Source: Nostoc sp. CENA543 (GTDB lineage Bacteria; Cyanobacteriota; Cyanobacteriia; Cyanobacteriales; Nostocaceae). From it: a stretch of 64,000 bases of DNA. The translations under genes were made by a program, and so were the position numbers. Below, piece by piece: positions 17,900-26,667 of the stretch; within the stretch, counting starts at the first letter, position 1; each line of letters starts with the position of its first letter. The stretch lies in NCBI RefSeq assembly GCF_002896875.1, contig NZ_CP023278.1, positions 2,852,001 through 2,916,000 on the forward strand, read 5' to 3'. Under the pieces are notes generated by a model. The model saw only the letters and a list, made by a program, of their open reading frames with translations, was not told the origin of the DNA and did no database searches.

Positions 17900-19981
17900 A
17901 TGGTGAACACTAATCCCATTGCCACATTCTACGTCAACCCAGCTACGGGTAAAGACACTAACTCTGGTTTACGGCAAAGTCCATTTAAAACCCTGACTCG
18001 TGCTTTAAAAGTGAGTTCCCCGGCAATTATTCAATTGGCCACGGGGACTTACAGTAGTGCTAATCAGGAAGTTTTTCCCCTGATTATCCCAGAAGGGGTA
18101 ACGGTAATTGGTAATGAAGCAAATAAGGGTGCAGGTATCGTCATTTCTGGTAGTGGAGAATATCCCAGCCCTAGTTTTGGGGTGCAGAATGTCACTTTAG
18201 TGTTATTAAATCAAACTAGTCTCAGGGGCGTGACTGTTACTAATCCCGTTGCTAAGGGAACAGGGGTTTGGATTGAATCAGCCGCCACCCAGGTAGCTAA
18301 TAATACTTTTACTAACTGCGGTCGAGAAGGGGTATTTACTAGCGGTAGTGCCAAACCCGCTATTCTTGACAATGTATTTTTGCAGAATGCCGCCAGTGGT
18401 TTATTTATGGCGCGCAACAGTAAAGGGGAAGTTTTACGGAATGTTTTACAAAAAAATCCTTTAGGTATAGCTATTAGTGATTTTGCTGCCCCTATCATTA
18501 CCCATAATAAACTTTCAGATAATCGGACAGCGATCGCTCTATCTCGCAATGCCCGGCCGGTGTTGCGTCATAATCTGATTCTCAAAAATACTCAAGGCGG
18601 GTTACTCGTCAATGAAAATGCTGTCCCCGATTTGGGTAATACTCAAGATGTCGCCGGTAATGTGTTCAGTGACAATGGCGGCTTTGATATTCAAAATAAC
18701 TCGACACAGCCTTTGATTTCTGTGGGTAATCAGTTAAATCCTACCCAAGTCAAAGGACAAGTGAATTTTTTGGCGGCTGTGATTGATCAGCCAATTCAGT
18801 CAACTAATACTAATTTAGTTGATATTGCCGGACATTGGGCGGCGGCTTTTGTGGAGGCGTTAGTCAATAAAGGCTTAATTAGTGGCTTTCCTGATGGCAC
18901 TTTTGCCCCTAATGCACCCATCACCCGCGCCCAATATGCGGCGATAATTGCCAAAACTTTTAATTTACCCACGAAAAATCAACCCAGTCCGTTCAAGGAT
19001 GTCAAATCTGACTTCTGGGCAGCCTCAGCCATTACTAAAGCCGCCCAAATGGGGTTTATTAGCGGTTTTCCTGATGGGACGTTTCGCCCTGGGCAAAATC
19101 TCACTAAGGTACAAGCGATAGTCTCTGTGGTTAATGGTTTACAACTTAGTGGTGGTAGTCCGAATGTTTTGAGTGTATATCGCGATCGCGCTCAAATTCC
19201 CAGTTATGCCACCAACCCCATCGCCACCGCCACAGAAAAACAATTGGTGGTGAATTATCCTGCAACAGACCAACTCGAACCCCTGCGAGATATTACCCGT
19301 GGCGAAATCGCTAGCTTAATTTATCAAGCTTTGGTCACAAGCGGCCAAGAAAAGGCGATCGCTTCACCTTATATTGTCAAAGTGGATGTAGCTTTACCCA
19401 CCTTCACCGACCTCAGTGGACATTGGGCAGAAGCATTTATTCACGGTTTAGCGAATATGGGGATGACGCATGGCTTTGCTGATGGCAGTTATCAACCCAA
19501 TAAACCCATGACTCGCGCCCAATATGCGGCTTTAGTGGCGGGTGCATTCAATCCTGCACCCAAAAGACCAGCGACAGAGTTTATTGACGTACCCAAGGAA
19601 TTTTGGGCTTATCAGGCACTACAAATTGCGGCTAGTGGCGGGTTTGTCAGTGGTTTTAGCGATCGCACTTTTCGCCCAGACCAAAATGTCCAAAGGCTAC
19701 AAGTCATTGTTTCTCTAGTGAATGGCCTGGCATTATCAGCAAATAATAGCAGTGATGTCACTTATACTGATAGTAACACCATCCCTGAATATGCCCGTAA
19801 AGCTGTAATTACAGCCACCCAAAACAAAATCGTCGTTAACCACCCAGATCCCAAACTCCTCGCACCCACCAGGGAAGCGACTAGGGCGGAAGTAGCGGCA
19901 ATGGTTTATCAGGCTTTAGTGGCAATTCAACGTGCGCCAAGTATTAATTCACCCTATATAATTTCGACAGTTAGCAGCTAA
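17900..19981 (+). CDS. DUF1565 beta-helix protein with SLH domains
   Basis: 693 residues. Residues about 8-300 form a DUF1565/right-handed parallel beta-helix region (FYVNPATGKDTNSG, then repeated Asn-rich turns such as NNTFTNCG, DNVFLQN, HNKLSDN). Four S-layer-homology segments follow: about 310-375 (DIAGHWAAAFVEALVNKGLI), 376-440, 500-560 (DLSGHWAEAFIHGLANMGMT) and 565-640, with GFPDGTFxPxxxxTRAQYAA signatures. SLH domains normally bind cell-wall polymers outside the cytoplasmic membrane. Odd: there is no signal peptide at this start, and an in-frame TAA only 8 codons upstream rules out an N-terminal extension. Export is therefore unexplained. It follows XisI on the same strand without obvious coupling. 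Confidence 0.85.
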   Translation: MVNTNPIATFYVNPATGKDTNSGLRQSPFKTLTRALKVSSPAIIQLATGTYSSANQEVFPLIIPEGVTVIGNEANKGAGIVISGSGEYPSPSFGVQNVTLVLLNQTSLRGVTVTNPVAKGTGVWIESAATQVANNTFTNCGREGVFTSGSAKPAILDNVFLQNAASGLFMARNSKGEVLRNVLQKNPLGIAISDFAAPIITHNKLSDNRTAIALSRNARPVLRHNLILKNTQGGLLVNENAVPDLGNTQDVAGNVFSDNGGFDIQNNSTQPLISVGNQLNPTQVKGQVNFLAAVIDQPIQSTNTNLVDIAGHWAAAFVEALVNKGLISGFPDGTFAPNAPITRAQYAAIIAKTFNLPTKNQPSPFKDVKSDFWAASAITKAAQMGFISGFPDGTFRPGQNLTKVQAIVSVVNGLQLSGGSPNVLSVYRDRAQIPSYATNPIATATEKQLVVNYPATDQLEPLRDITRGEIASLIYQALVTSGQEKAIASPYIVKVDVALPTFTDLSGHWAEAFIHGLANMGMTHGFADGSYQPNKPMTRAQYAALVAGAFNPAPKRPATEFIDVPKEFWAYQALQIAASGGFVSGFSDRTFRPDQNVQRLQVIVSLVNGLALSANNSSDVTYTDSNTIPEYARKAVITATQNKIVVNHPDPKLLAPTREATRAEVAAMVYQALVAIQRAPSINSPYIISTVSS

Positions 19982-20112
19982 ACCAGTAAAATGAGAGACA
20001 TTGTTTTACCGATGCAATATTATTGGTAACAAATTCTACATTTTATTCCCAGGTTAGCTGCCTATAACAACGGCTAGATGATCTGTATATACCGCCAACG
20101 GCCAAAAGTCCC

Positions 20113-20784
20113 ATGTCACAGTCAATACCTCCTACTTGTGCCAATTTGGCCATCGCCCTATTAACTCACTATAGTTTTGACCTCAGTGGCCACAGTGCAG
20201 GTGAGTTAGTTCATCGTTGGCAAAAACAATACCCGCCAGATTGGTTACATTTAGCAGTGATTGAAGCCCTTTATCAAGGACGCTATAAGGGAATTTCTGT
20301 ACAGCAAATTTTGGCATTTTGGCTGCGTCGGGGTCAGGCTATTTATCACTTCAATATGGAATTTGAACGCCTAATTTGTAGTCAATTTCCCCTTAGTCTG
20401 ACAGCGACGACTACCAACACCTTAAATTTTCAGCAGCCACCAACATCATCTAATCATTTTCTGCCGCCTGCGGTCACTTCAGCCCTACCAGAAGAAAATG
20501 ACAACGGTATTCACTCAATGAATGGCAAAGCCACAGAAACAGTAAAATCAGCAGAGATTCCCACCCCACCCAAACAATTAGCAGCATCTAGTTTAGGTGT
20601 GGTGACAGAGGATATTGAACAGAAGTCAAACCTTGTAGAAATTAACAGTCAACAAAGTAAAAATCTCACTATCGCTTTGAATCATCCCCCCATTGGACAG
20701 TTTACTCCCATTAAAAGCGATCGCTCTGAATCATTTACCTCTAAACTCAAAGCTATCTCCGGCGAACAATTATCTAGTGCTTAG
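20113..20784 (+). CDS. Conserved hypothetical protein, folded N-terminus and disordered tail
   Basis: 223 residues, not recognised. The first ~95 residues look folded and helical, with Trp/Tyr-rich conserved-looking stretches (HRWQKQYPPDWLHLAVIEAL, then LAFWLRRGQAIYHF). The rest is rich in Thr, Ser, Pro, Asn and Gln and is likely disordered. No signal peptide, membrane segment or catalytic motif is seen. Codon use and the internal HIP1 octamer match the neighbours, so recent transfer is unlikely. A cyanobacterial lineage-specific protein is my best guess. Confidence 0.7.
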   Translation: MSQSIPPTCANLAIALLTHYSFDLSGHSAGELVHRWQKQYPPDWLHLAVIEALYQGRYKGISVQQILAFWLRRGQAIYHFNMEFERLICSQFPLSLTATTTNTLNFQQPPTSSNHFLPPAVTSALPEENDNGIHSMNGKATETVKSAEIPTPPKQLAASSLGVVTEDIEQKSNLVEINSQQSKNLTIALNHPPIGQFTPIKSDRSESFTSKLKAISGEQLSSA

Positions 20785-21178
20785 TCAATCAGGGATTTGA
20801 CTTGATGGTAGGGACTGGGGATTGGGGACTGGGAGTAGAGGTTTATTGTTTTCAGAAATCAAATATGATTCCTATATAACGCCTGATGTGAATTAGGAAA
20901 ACCTTCTATATCCCAAAAATAGCCGATGCTGGGAGCTAATGAGACTCGGTAGGGGCGGGTTAATCAAATATCATGAACAATTAACGATGATCTCGGTGAA
21001 CCCGCCCCTACAAATATCTACGGAATTACCCGATTTTAATTCACATTAGACGTAATATATGTAATTTCTATAGTTCCCTCTCCTTGTTCAAGGATATTAA
21101 TTTCTAACGTCGGTGAGATGTTCACTTTAGAAGCCTCAATTAACTTAGTGAACATCGTGAGCAAATTGCAGATCAGAC
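20785..21178. other. Spacer with MITE-like element and dyad
   Basis: No gene seen. The spacer starts with a degenerate GGGGACT-type minisatellite (about 20812-20836). It then holds a MITE-like element (20873-21059) and a 10-base inverted repeat (21117-21126 / 21147-21156) just before the next start codon. Confidence 0.7.
20873..21059. mobile_element. MITE-like element, 187 bases
   Basis: Terminal inverted repeats of about 23 bases (20873-20895 and 21037-21059; CGCCTGATGTGAATTA against TAATTCACATTAGACG) flank a non-coding core. The core carries a second perfect 13-base inverted repeat, GTAGGGGCGGGTT / AACCCGCCCCTAC (20949-20961 and 20999-21011). No coding capacity; mobility would need a transposase elsewhere. 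Target-site duplication is not clear by eye. Confidence 0.7.
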
Positions 21179-21925
21179 ATGAGAGAACAACTGAATATCA
21201 ATGGTGTTAGTGTATTTAATGACTTATTATCTTTGATGAGTCAACTTCAGCAACAGCTAGAAACGCGGTTTATCTTACATCCAGACTCTAGCACCAAAGA
21301 TTTACAAACATACAGCAGTCTAGATGGCAATATCACCGGTTCGCTTCAGGCTTATACTGGTGACGGTATTGATTGGCTGACTCATTCTTGGCTAGGAAAT
21401 GCACAAAAATCATTTGCAGTTATGCGTTTAACTGTGTGGTTGAATGCCTCTAGTCTAGTTCCCCATTTAACTTTTGAGTTTGGCTTAATTCCGCAAGTTT
21501 TTCTTTATATAGATTATATTCCTCGGATGGAATTATTAACAAATTTAGACTACTTACAAAAATATTATCAACCAGTTAATTCCACATTTTTACAATTGCA
21601 AGATGATTCTCGCTTTACTCTGTTTATCAGTAAAAGTGCTTATATGCGTGCATTTCAATCTCCTGGGAGTTTGTGTTACACCAGCGCATCGCCGGAAGTT
21701 TTAGAAGTGATTTGCACAGTGGCTAAAGATAGCTTAAATCGTTGGTTAACTTGGGTAGATACAGCCGAACCAACGCCAGAAAATGGGAGATTAGCCTTAG
21801 CTGAACGGGATTTATTTATTCGTCGTAGTTGTATAGAAAATGACCCCGACAACGAGATTGCGGTGAAGATGTTTGGTAAAGAATTAACAGAGAAACTGGT
21901 GCGATCGCTCTGTGGTAGCAAATAA
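21179..21925 (+). CDS. Red chlorophyll catabolite reductase-like protein
   Basis: 248 residues. The stretch from about 97 to 165 (LTFEFGLIPQVFLYIDYIPR, LDYLQKYYQP, then SPGSLCYT) resembles red chlorophyll catabolite reductase. That family is related to ferredoxin-dependent bilin reductases and reduces an open-chain tetrapyrrole in plant chlorophyll breakdown (established for plants). The assignment rests on a motif-level match by eye. No transit peptide or membrane segment is seen. It is the first gene of a plus-strand run with the nitrilase-fold gene 29 bases downstream, so a shared transcript is likely. That context hints at degradation of a nitrogenous cyclic compound rather than bilin synthesis. 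A 10-base dyad ends 23 bases before the ATG and may act in regulation. Confidence 0.6.
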   Translation: MREQLNINGVSVFNDLLSLMSQLQQQLETRFILHPDSSTKDLQTYSSLDGNITGSLQAYTGDGIDWLTHSWLGNAQKSFAVMRLTVWLNASSLVPHLTFEFGLIPQVFLYIDYIPRMELLTNLDYLQKYYQPVNSTFLQLQDDSRFTLFISKSAYMRAFQSPGSLCYTSASPEVLEVICTVAKDSLNRWLTWVDTAEPTPENGRLALAERDLFIRRSCIENDPDNEIAVKMFGKELTEKLVRSLCGSK

Positions 21926-21954
21926 TAAACTCACAATGGAAAACTCCTACTTTT

Positions 21955-22998
21955 ATGACAGATTATACCCAACCATTAGAAACATTTCGGGCTTTAGCAC
22001 TGCAAATTACTTGTCACGCAGTCAATCAAGCACGCGATCGCCAAGAAGCCGGTATACTAATGCAGCAAGCGATCGCGCGTTTAACTCAACAAATCGCTGC
22101 CAGTGTTGCCTTTATTGGTGGTGATTGTCGGTTAATTGTTTTACCAGAATATTTCCTCACAGGGTTTCCAATGGGGGAATCTATGGAAGTTTGGGCAAAT
22201 AAAGCTTGTTTAGAAATTAACGGTGCTGAGTATGAAGCTCTCAGTAATATTGCCCAAAAATATAGTATATTTTTAGCTGGTAACGCCTACGAACTTGACC
22301 CCAACTTTCCCACGTTGTATTTTCAAACCAGCTTTGTGATTGATCCTAGTGGTACAGTTGTGTTGCGTTATCGGCGGTTAAACTCTATGTTTGCCCCTAC
22401 ACCCCATGATGTGTGGGATAAATACCTCGATTGTTATGGTTTAGATGGGGTTTTCCCCGTAGCGAAAACTGCCATTGGTAACTTAGCGGCTTTAGCTTCA
22501 GAGGAAATTTTATATCCAGAAGTCGCGCGGTGTTTAGCCATGCGGGGCGCAGAAATTTTTCTACACTCCACCTCAGAAATTTATAATAAACATCTCACTC
22601 CCAAAGACGCAGCTAAAATCACCCGTGCTGTAGAAAATATGGCTTACGTCATTTCCGCCAACACAGCCGGATTAGCTAATAGCCCCATTCCCATTGGTTC
22701 AGTAGACGGAGGCTCAAAAATTATCGATCATCGGGGTTTAGTTTTAGCCGAAACAGGCGCAGGCGAAAGCATGGCCGCCTTTGCAGAGATAGATTTAGCA
22801 GCATTAAGACGCGATCGCCGTCGTCCAGGGTTAAATAATTTACTAGCGCGTCAGCGATTTGAACTATACGCCCAAAGTTATAGTCAATCAAACTTTTACC
22901 CAGCCAACACCATGCTAAATCAATCAATAGACCGCAAACATTTTATCCAAACTCAACAACAAACCATCGAACGCCTCAGCGATTTAGGGATAGTTTAG
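21955..22998 (+). CDS. Nitrilase-superfamily protein lacking the catalytic Cys
   Basis: 347 residues with the carbon-nitrogen hydrolase fold. The active-site Glu is present (LIVLPEYFLTG, about 60-70). The canonical YRK Lys position reads YRRLN (about 140-144). The nucleophile Cys position reads LASEEILYPEVAR (about 180-192), with Ser where the family has Cys. PE and GAE landmarks around these sites fix the alignment. Canonical members hydrolyse nitriles, amides or carbamoyl groups with Glu-Lys-Cys; with Arg and Ser instead, ordinary chemistry is doubtful unless this is a diverged subfamily. It lies 29 bases after the reductase-like gene and 131 bases before the aldehyde dehydrogenase, all on one strand. 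The ~40-residue C-terminal tail is rich in Gln. Confidence 0.88.
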   Translation: MTDYTQPLETFRALALQITCHAVNQARDRQEAGILMQQAIARLTQQIAASVAFIGGDCRLIVLPEYFLTGFPMGESMEVWANKACLEINGAEYEALSNIAQKYSIFLAGNAYELDPNFPTLYFQTSFVIDPSGTVVLRYRRLNSMFAPTPHDVWDKYLDCYGLDGVFPVAKTAIGNLAALASEEILYPEVARCLAMRGAEIFLHSTSEIYNKHLTPKDAAKITRAVENMAYVISANTAGLANSPIPIGSVDGGSKIIDHRGLVLAETGAGESMAAFAEIDLAALRRDRRRPGLNNLLARQRFELYAQSYSQSNFYPANTMLNQSIDRKHFIQTQQQTIERLSDLGIV

Positions 22999-23037
22999 GG
23001 GTGAGTGCTGTTAGCGGAAGCGGGGCGTTTAGCCCGT

Positions 23038-23133
23038 GCTGAGTGCTGAGTGATGAGTAATAAGTAATAAGTAATAAGTAATGACTGTTGACTAATGACT
23101 AATGACTAATGACTAATGACTAATGACTAATGA
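23038..23133. repeat. Heptameric tandem repeat (TAATGAC/AATAAGT type)
   Basis: A run of TAATAAG-type heptamers, then about six TAATGAC heptamers, ending inside the first codons of the aldehyde dehydrogenase, whose ATG (23130) is part of the last units. The same heptamer lies before the gene at 32098 and, inverted, before the gene at 60912. Confidence 0.85.
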
Positions 23134-24548
23134 CTAACACCATAGAAGTACGTAACCCCCGCACAGGAAAATTTGACTATGTGATTATTCCACCGCCGCC
23201 TCGGTTGTTAGCACAGCAGTGTAATCGGGCGCGACGGGCGCAAACTCAATGGTATCAGTTGGGTTTAGAAGGAAGAATCGCTGCTTTACGGGAATGGAAG
23301 GAAGCAATATTAGCTACACGCCAATCATTAACAGATGCTTTGGTAAATGATACCGGCAGATTATCTATATCTATATTAGAAATTGATTCCTTTTTAAGCA
23401 GCATTGACCGGTGGTGTGATTTAGCCCCAGATTTACTGCAAGAATCAGCTAAAAATACCAGTATTCCTTTCATCGCTTTGCAACAAACCTCTGTACCTTA
23501 CCCCCTCGTGGGAGTAATTAGTCCGTGGAATTTTCCCTTGTTGCTGTCGATGATTGATGCCATTCCGGCGTTGTTGGCGGGTTGTGCGGTAGTTGTCAAA
23601 CCGAGTGAAATTGCACCGCGTTTTGTCGCGCCTTTATTGACATCTTTAAATAATGTCGCCCATTTACGGGATGTTTTAATTTTTATTGAAGGCGCAGGCG
23701 AAACTGGAGCTGCTTTAATTGATTATGTGGATTTAATTTGTTTTACAGGTAGTGTCAACACAGGACGCAGAGTTGCAGAAGCCGCAGCTAGACGTTTTAT
23801 TCCTGCTTTTTTAGAATTGGGTGGCAAAGATCCGGCGATCGTTTTAGCATCAGCAAATATAGATTTAGCTACCTCTGCGATTTTGTGGGGTGCAGTGGTA
23901 AATACTGGCCAGTCTTGTTTATCTATCGAACGCGTTTATGTAGCTGAATCAATCTTTGAAGAGTTTTATCATCAGCTAATCGCTAAAGCTTATAGCCTGC
24001 AATTAGCCTATCCCGATATTGAAAATGGACAAATTGGCCCGATTATTGCGGAAAAACAAGCTGCAATCATTAGTGATCATTTAGCTGATGCAGTAGAAAA
24101 AGGTGCAATTATTCATTGCGGGGGTAAAGTTGAAGAATTAGGGGGTGGTTGGTGGTGTCGTCCTACGGTATTAACTCAAGTCAATCATGCCATGAAAGTG
24201 ATGACTGAAGAAACTTTCGGCCCCATTATGCCCGTAATGCCGTTTTCTAATGTGGAAGAAGCTGTATTTTTAGCTAACGATTCTATTTATGGATTGAGTG
24301 CAGCTGTGTTTGCTGGTTCAGAAGCGGAAGCTTTAGCCGTGGGGCGGCAAATTAATGCTGGTGCTATTAGTATTAATGATGCGGCTTTAACTGCCATCAT
24401 GCACGAAGGAGAGAAAAACGCTTTTAAATTCTCCGGTTTGGGTGGTTCACGCATGGGTGCAGCAGCGTTAAAGCGATTTATGCGAAAACAGGCGTTTTTA
24501 ATTAAAACTAACTCTGCCCATGACCCTTGGTGGTTTAATCAGGAATAA
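23130..24548 (+). CDS. Aldehyde dehydrogenase family protein
   Basis: 472 residues, the normal length for NAD(P)-dependent aldehyde dehydrogenases. Visible landmarks: ISPWNFPL (about 130-137), VVKPSEIAPRF (155-165), the general-base motif ELGGKDPAIV (about 230-239) and the catalytic Cys in NTGQSCLSIERVYV (about 261-274), then EETFGPIMPV near 365. It oxidises an aldehyde to an acid; the substrate is unknown. It follows the nitrilase-fold gene by 131 bases, the gap filled by heptamer repeats that run into its start codon. A ribosome-binding site is not obvious because the repeat occupies that region. Context suggests a step in the same catabolic route. Confidence 0.94.
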   Translation: MTNTIEVRNPRTGKFDYVIIPPPPRLLAQQCNRARRAQTQWYQLGLEGRIAALREWKEAILATRQSLTDALVNDTGRLSISILEIDSFLSSIDRWCDLAPDLLQESAKNTSIPFIALQQTSVPYPLVGVISPWNFPLLLSMIDAIPALLAGCAVVVKPSEIAPRFVAPLLTSLNNVAHLRDVLIFIEGAGETGAALIDYVDLICFTGSVNTGRRVAEAAARRFIPAFLELGGKDPAIVLASANIDLATSAILWGAVVNTGQSCLSIERVYVAESIFEEFYHQLIAKAYSLQLAYPDIENGQIGPIIAEKQAAIISDHLADAVEKGAIIHCGGKVEELGGGWWCRPTVLTQVNHAMKVMTEETFGPIMPVMPFSNVEEAVFLANDSIYGLSAAVFAGSEAEALAVGRQINAGAISINDAALTAIMHEGEKNAFKFSGLGGSRMGAAALKRFMRKQAFLIKTNSAHDPWWFNQE

Positions 24549-24714
24549 TGGGCTAGTGATGTATTAACAATGCAATGGCGGAATTTTTATTGCAAACTAA
24601 TGTTTTCAAAATCTAGGCGATCGCTCATAAATGCTGCATACTGACCATAAAATAAGCTAAAACGCTAATTTTACATTCCCAATCCCCAATTCCCAATTTA
24701 TCAGGAGTCGCATT

Positions 24715-25161
24715 ATGTCTAACATTAGAGAAGAAATGCCTGTACTAGTCCGTCATGAAGGTGATTGGGTTGGTACTTATACTGTAGTTGATAACTCTGG
24801 AAACATTATTGACCATCATGAATCACATTTAACTTGTCAATTTCCAGATAATAGTCCTCATCCTTATTATCAAATCAATCGTTACACATGGGCTAGCGGA
24901 AAACATGAAGAACATCAATTTCCTGGGGCATATCATGACAAAGCCCTTTGGTTTGATACAGAACGAGTAGAAGGTAAAGCTTGGGAAATAGACGACTCAA
25001 CTATAATTTTGCAATTTTCTTACAAAACTGTTCCAGATATATCTTTATCAGAAATGATTTATATTAGTCCAGATAACAACCACCGCGCCCGCACTTGGCA
25101 TTGGTTTAAAAATCATCAAATATATCAACGTACCCTCATTAAAGAACAAAGACTAAAGTAA
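24715..25161 (+). CDS. Small lipocalin-like (DUF3598-like) barrel protein
   Basis: 148 residues, no signal peptide. The N-terminus (HEGDWVGTYTVVDNSGNIIDHH, in part) and QINRYTW resemble the N-terminal barrel of DUF3598 proteins, calycin-like beta barrels common in cyanobacteria. Those are usually about twice as long, so this is a single-barrel version. Alternating hydrophobic strands and many His and Trp residues (WHWFKNHQ near the end) fit a ligand-binding barrel. AGGAG lies about 8 bases before the ATG, a good start. A strong hairpin follows the stop. Role in the surrounding block is unknown; binding a small product is a guess. Confidence 0.6.
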   Translation: MSNIREEMPVLVRHEGDWVGTYTVVDNSGNIIDHHESHLTCQFPDNSPHPYYQINRYTWASGKHEEHQFPGAYHDKALWFDTERVEGKAWEIDDSTIILQFSYKTVPDISLSEMIYISPDNNHRARTWHWFKNHQIYQRTLIKEQRLK

Positions 25162-25175
25162 AAATATATAATTTT

Positions 25176-25219
25176 AAAAAGTTTGTAGTAAAGACTTTAG
25201 TCTTTACTACAAACTTTTT
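25176..25219. terminator. 21-base-pair hairpin after the barrel gene
   Basis: Perfect inverted repeat of 21 bases per arm with a two-base loop, running AAAAAGTTTGTAGTAAAGAC and its complement, ending in a run of T on the plus strand. It would end transcription before hisS. Its arm sequence recurs at 26754 and 26925, so it also belongs to a repeat family. Confidence 0.75.
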
Positions 25220-25278
25220 TATTACTAAAAATAAAAATTGTTGTATAATTGCAAATTGCGAATTAATAAGGTAAACGC

Positions 25279-26667
25279 ATGGCAAAAGGTGACAAAATAA
25301 ACTTTTCTACTCCTAGTGGCTTTCCTGAGTTTCTGCCCAGCGAAAAACGCTTAGAATTATATTTACTAGATACTATCCGTAAAGTTTACGAAAGCTACGG
25401 ATTTACGCCTATTGAAACTCCTGCTGTAGAAAGATTAGAAGTATTACAAGCTAAAGGTAATCAAGGCGACAATATTATTTACGGTATAGAACCAATATTA
25501 CCACCCAATCGTCAAGCTGAAAAAGATAAATCAGGGGAAACAGGCTCAGAAGCTAGAGCATTAAAATTTGATCAAACTGTACCTTTAGCCGCTTATATTG
25601 CGCGTCACTTAAATGAATTGACTTTTCCCTTTGCACGTTATCAAATGGATGTAGTTTTCCGAGGCGAAAGGGCAAAGGATGGAAGATTTCGTCAATTTCG
25701 TCAGTGTGATATTGATGTAGTCGGGCGGAGTAGTTTGAGTTTATTATATGATGCTCAAATGCCTGCTATTATCACCGAAATATTTGAAGCTATTAATATT
25801 GGTGATTTTGTCATTCGCATTAATAACCGCAAAGTTTTAACAGGTTTTTTTCAATCTTTAGGTATCTCAGAAACCCAAATTAAATCTTGTATCAGCATTA
25901 TTGATAATCTAGAAAAAATTGGCGAAGTTAAAGTTAAACAAGAGTTAGAGAAAGAAGGCGTTAACTCTGAACAAACGCAAAAAATTATTGACTTTATTAA
26001 AATCGACGGTAATAGTGATGAAATTTTAAGTAAACTCAAACATCTCTCAGAAAATTTACCAGAATCAGCACAATTTAATTTAGGTGTCAGCGAATTAGAA
26101 ACAGTAATTGCAGGGGTGCGGAATTTAGGGGTTCCTGACAAGAGATTTTGTATTGATTTGTCTATTGCCCGTGGATTAAATTACTATACCGGCACAGTTT
26201 ACGAAACTACCTTAATTGGACATGAGGCTTTAGGTAGTATTTGTTCTGGCGGTAGATATGAAGAATTAGTGGGAATGTTTTTAGGCGAAAAAATGCCTGG
26301 TGTGGGAATTTCCATTGGCTTGACACGTTTAATTAGTCGTTTACTAAAAGCGGGAATTCTGAACACCTTACCAGCAACGCCAGCGCAAGTAGTGGTAGTT
26401 AATATGCAAGAAGATTTAATGCCAACTTACTTGCAAGTTTCCCAACAGTTACGTCAAGCTGGAATTAATGTAGTGACTAATTTTGATAAACGTCCTTTAG
26501 GTAAACAATTTCAATCCGCAGATAAACAAGGAATTCGCTTTTGTATAATTATTGGTGCTGATGAAGCCGCAGCCCAAAAGTCATCACTTAAAGATTTACA
26601 AACAGGTGAGCAAATAGAAGTTGCTTTAGCTGATTTAGCTACAGAAGTAAAACGCAGACTGCAATAA
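25279..26667 (+). CDS. hisS: Histidyl-tRNA synthetase
   Basis: 462 residues, class II aminoacyl-tRNA synthetase charging tRNA-His in the cytoplasm. Visible: PSGFPEFLPSEKR at the N-terminus, motif 2 MDVVFRGERAKDGRFRQFRQ (about 119-138), the histidine-binding motif SIARGLNYYTG (about 294-304), and motif 3 GVGISIGLTRLI near 345-356. A typical anticodon-binding domain (VVVVNMQEDLM to the end) completes it. All catalytic motifs are intact, so this looks like the housekeeping enzyme and not a pathway-specific paralogue. It is isolated by strong hairpins on both sides, and AAGG precedes the ATG by about 7 bases. Confidence 0.96.
   Translation: MAKGDKINFSTPSGFPEFLPSEKRLELYLLDTIRKVYESYGFTPIETPAVERLEVLQAKGNQGDNIIYGIEPILPPNRQAEKDKSGETGSEARALKFDQTVPLAAYIARHLNELTFPFARYQMDVVFRGERAKDGRFRQFRQCDIDVVGRSSLSLLYDAQMPAIITEIFEAINIGDFVIRINNRKVLTGFFQSLGISETQIKSCISIIDNLEKIGEVKVKQELEKEGVNSEQTQKIIDFIKIDGNSDEILSKLKHLSENLPESAQFNLGVSELETVIAGVRNLGVPDKRFCIDLSIARGLNYYTGTVYETTLIGHEALGSICSGGRYEELVGMFLGEKMPGVGISIGLTRLISRLLKAGILNTLPATPAQVVVVNMQEDLMPTYLQVSQQLRQAGINVVTNFDKRPLGKQFQSADKQGIRFCIIIGADEAAAQKSSLKDLQTGEQIEVALADLATEVKRRLQ

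Noticed and set aside
23038-23133. Tandem heptamers considered as a CRISPR array
   Set aside because: Units are 7 bases without spacers; no cas genes. Typical cyanobacterial short tandem repeat.
25279-26667. hisS considered as a pathway-specific or resistance paralogue of the catabolic block
   Set aside because: All class II motifs and the anticodon domain are intact, and hairpins isolate it transcriptionally; housekeeping is the simpler reading.
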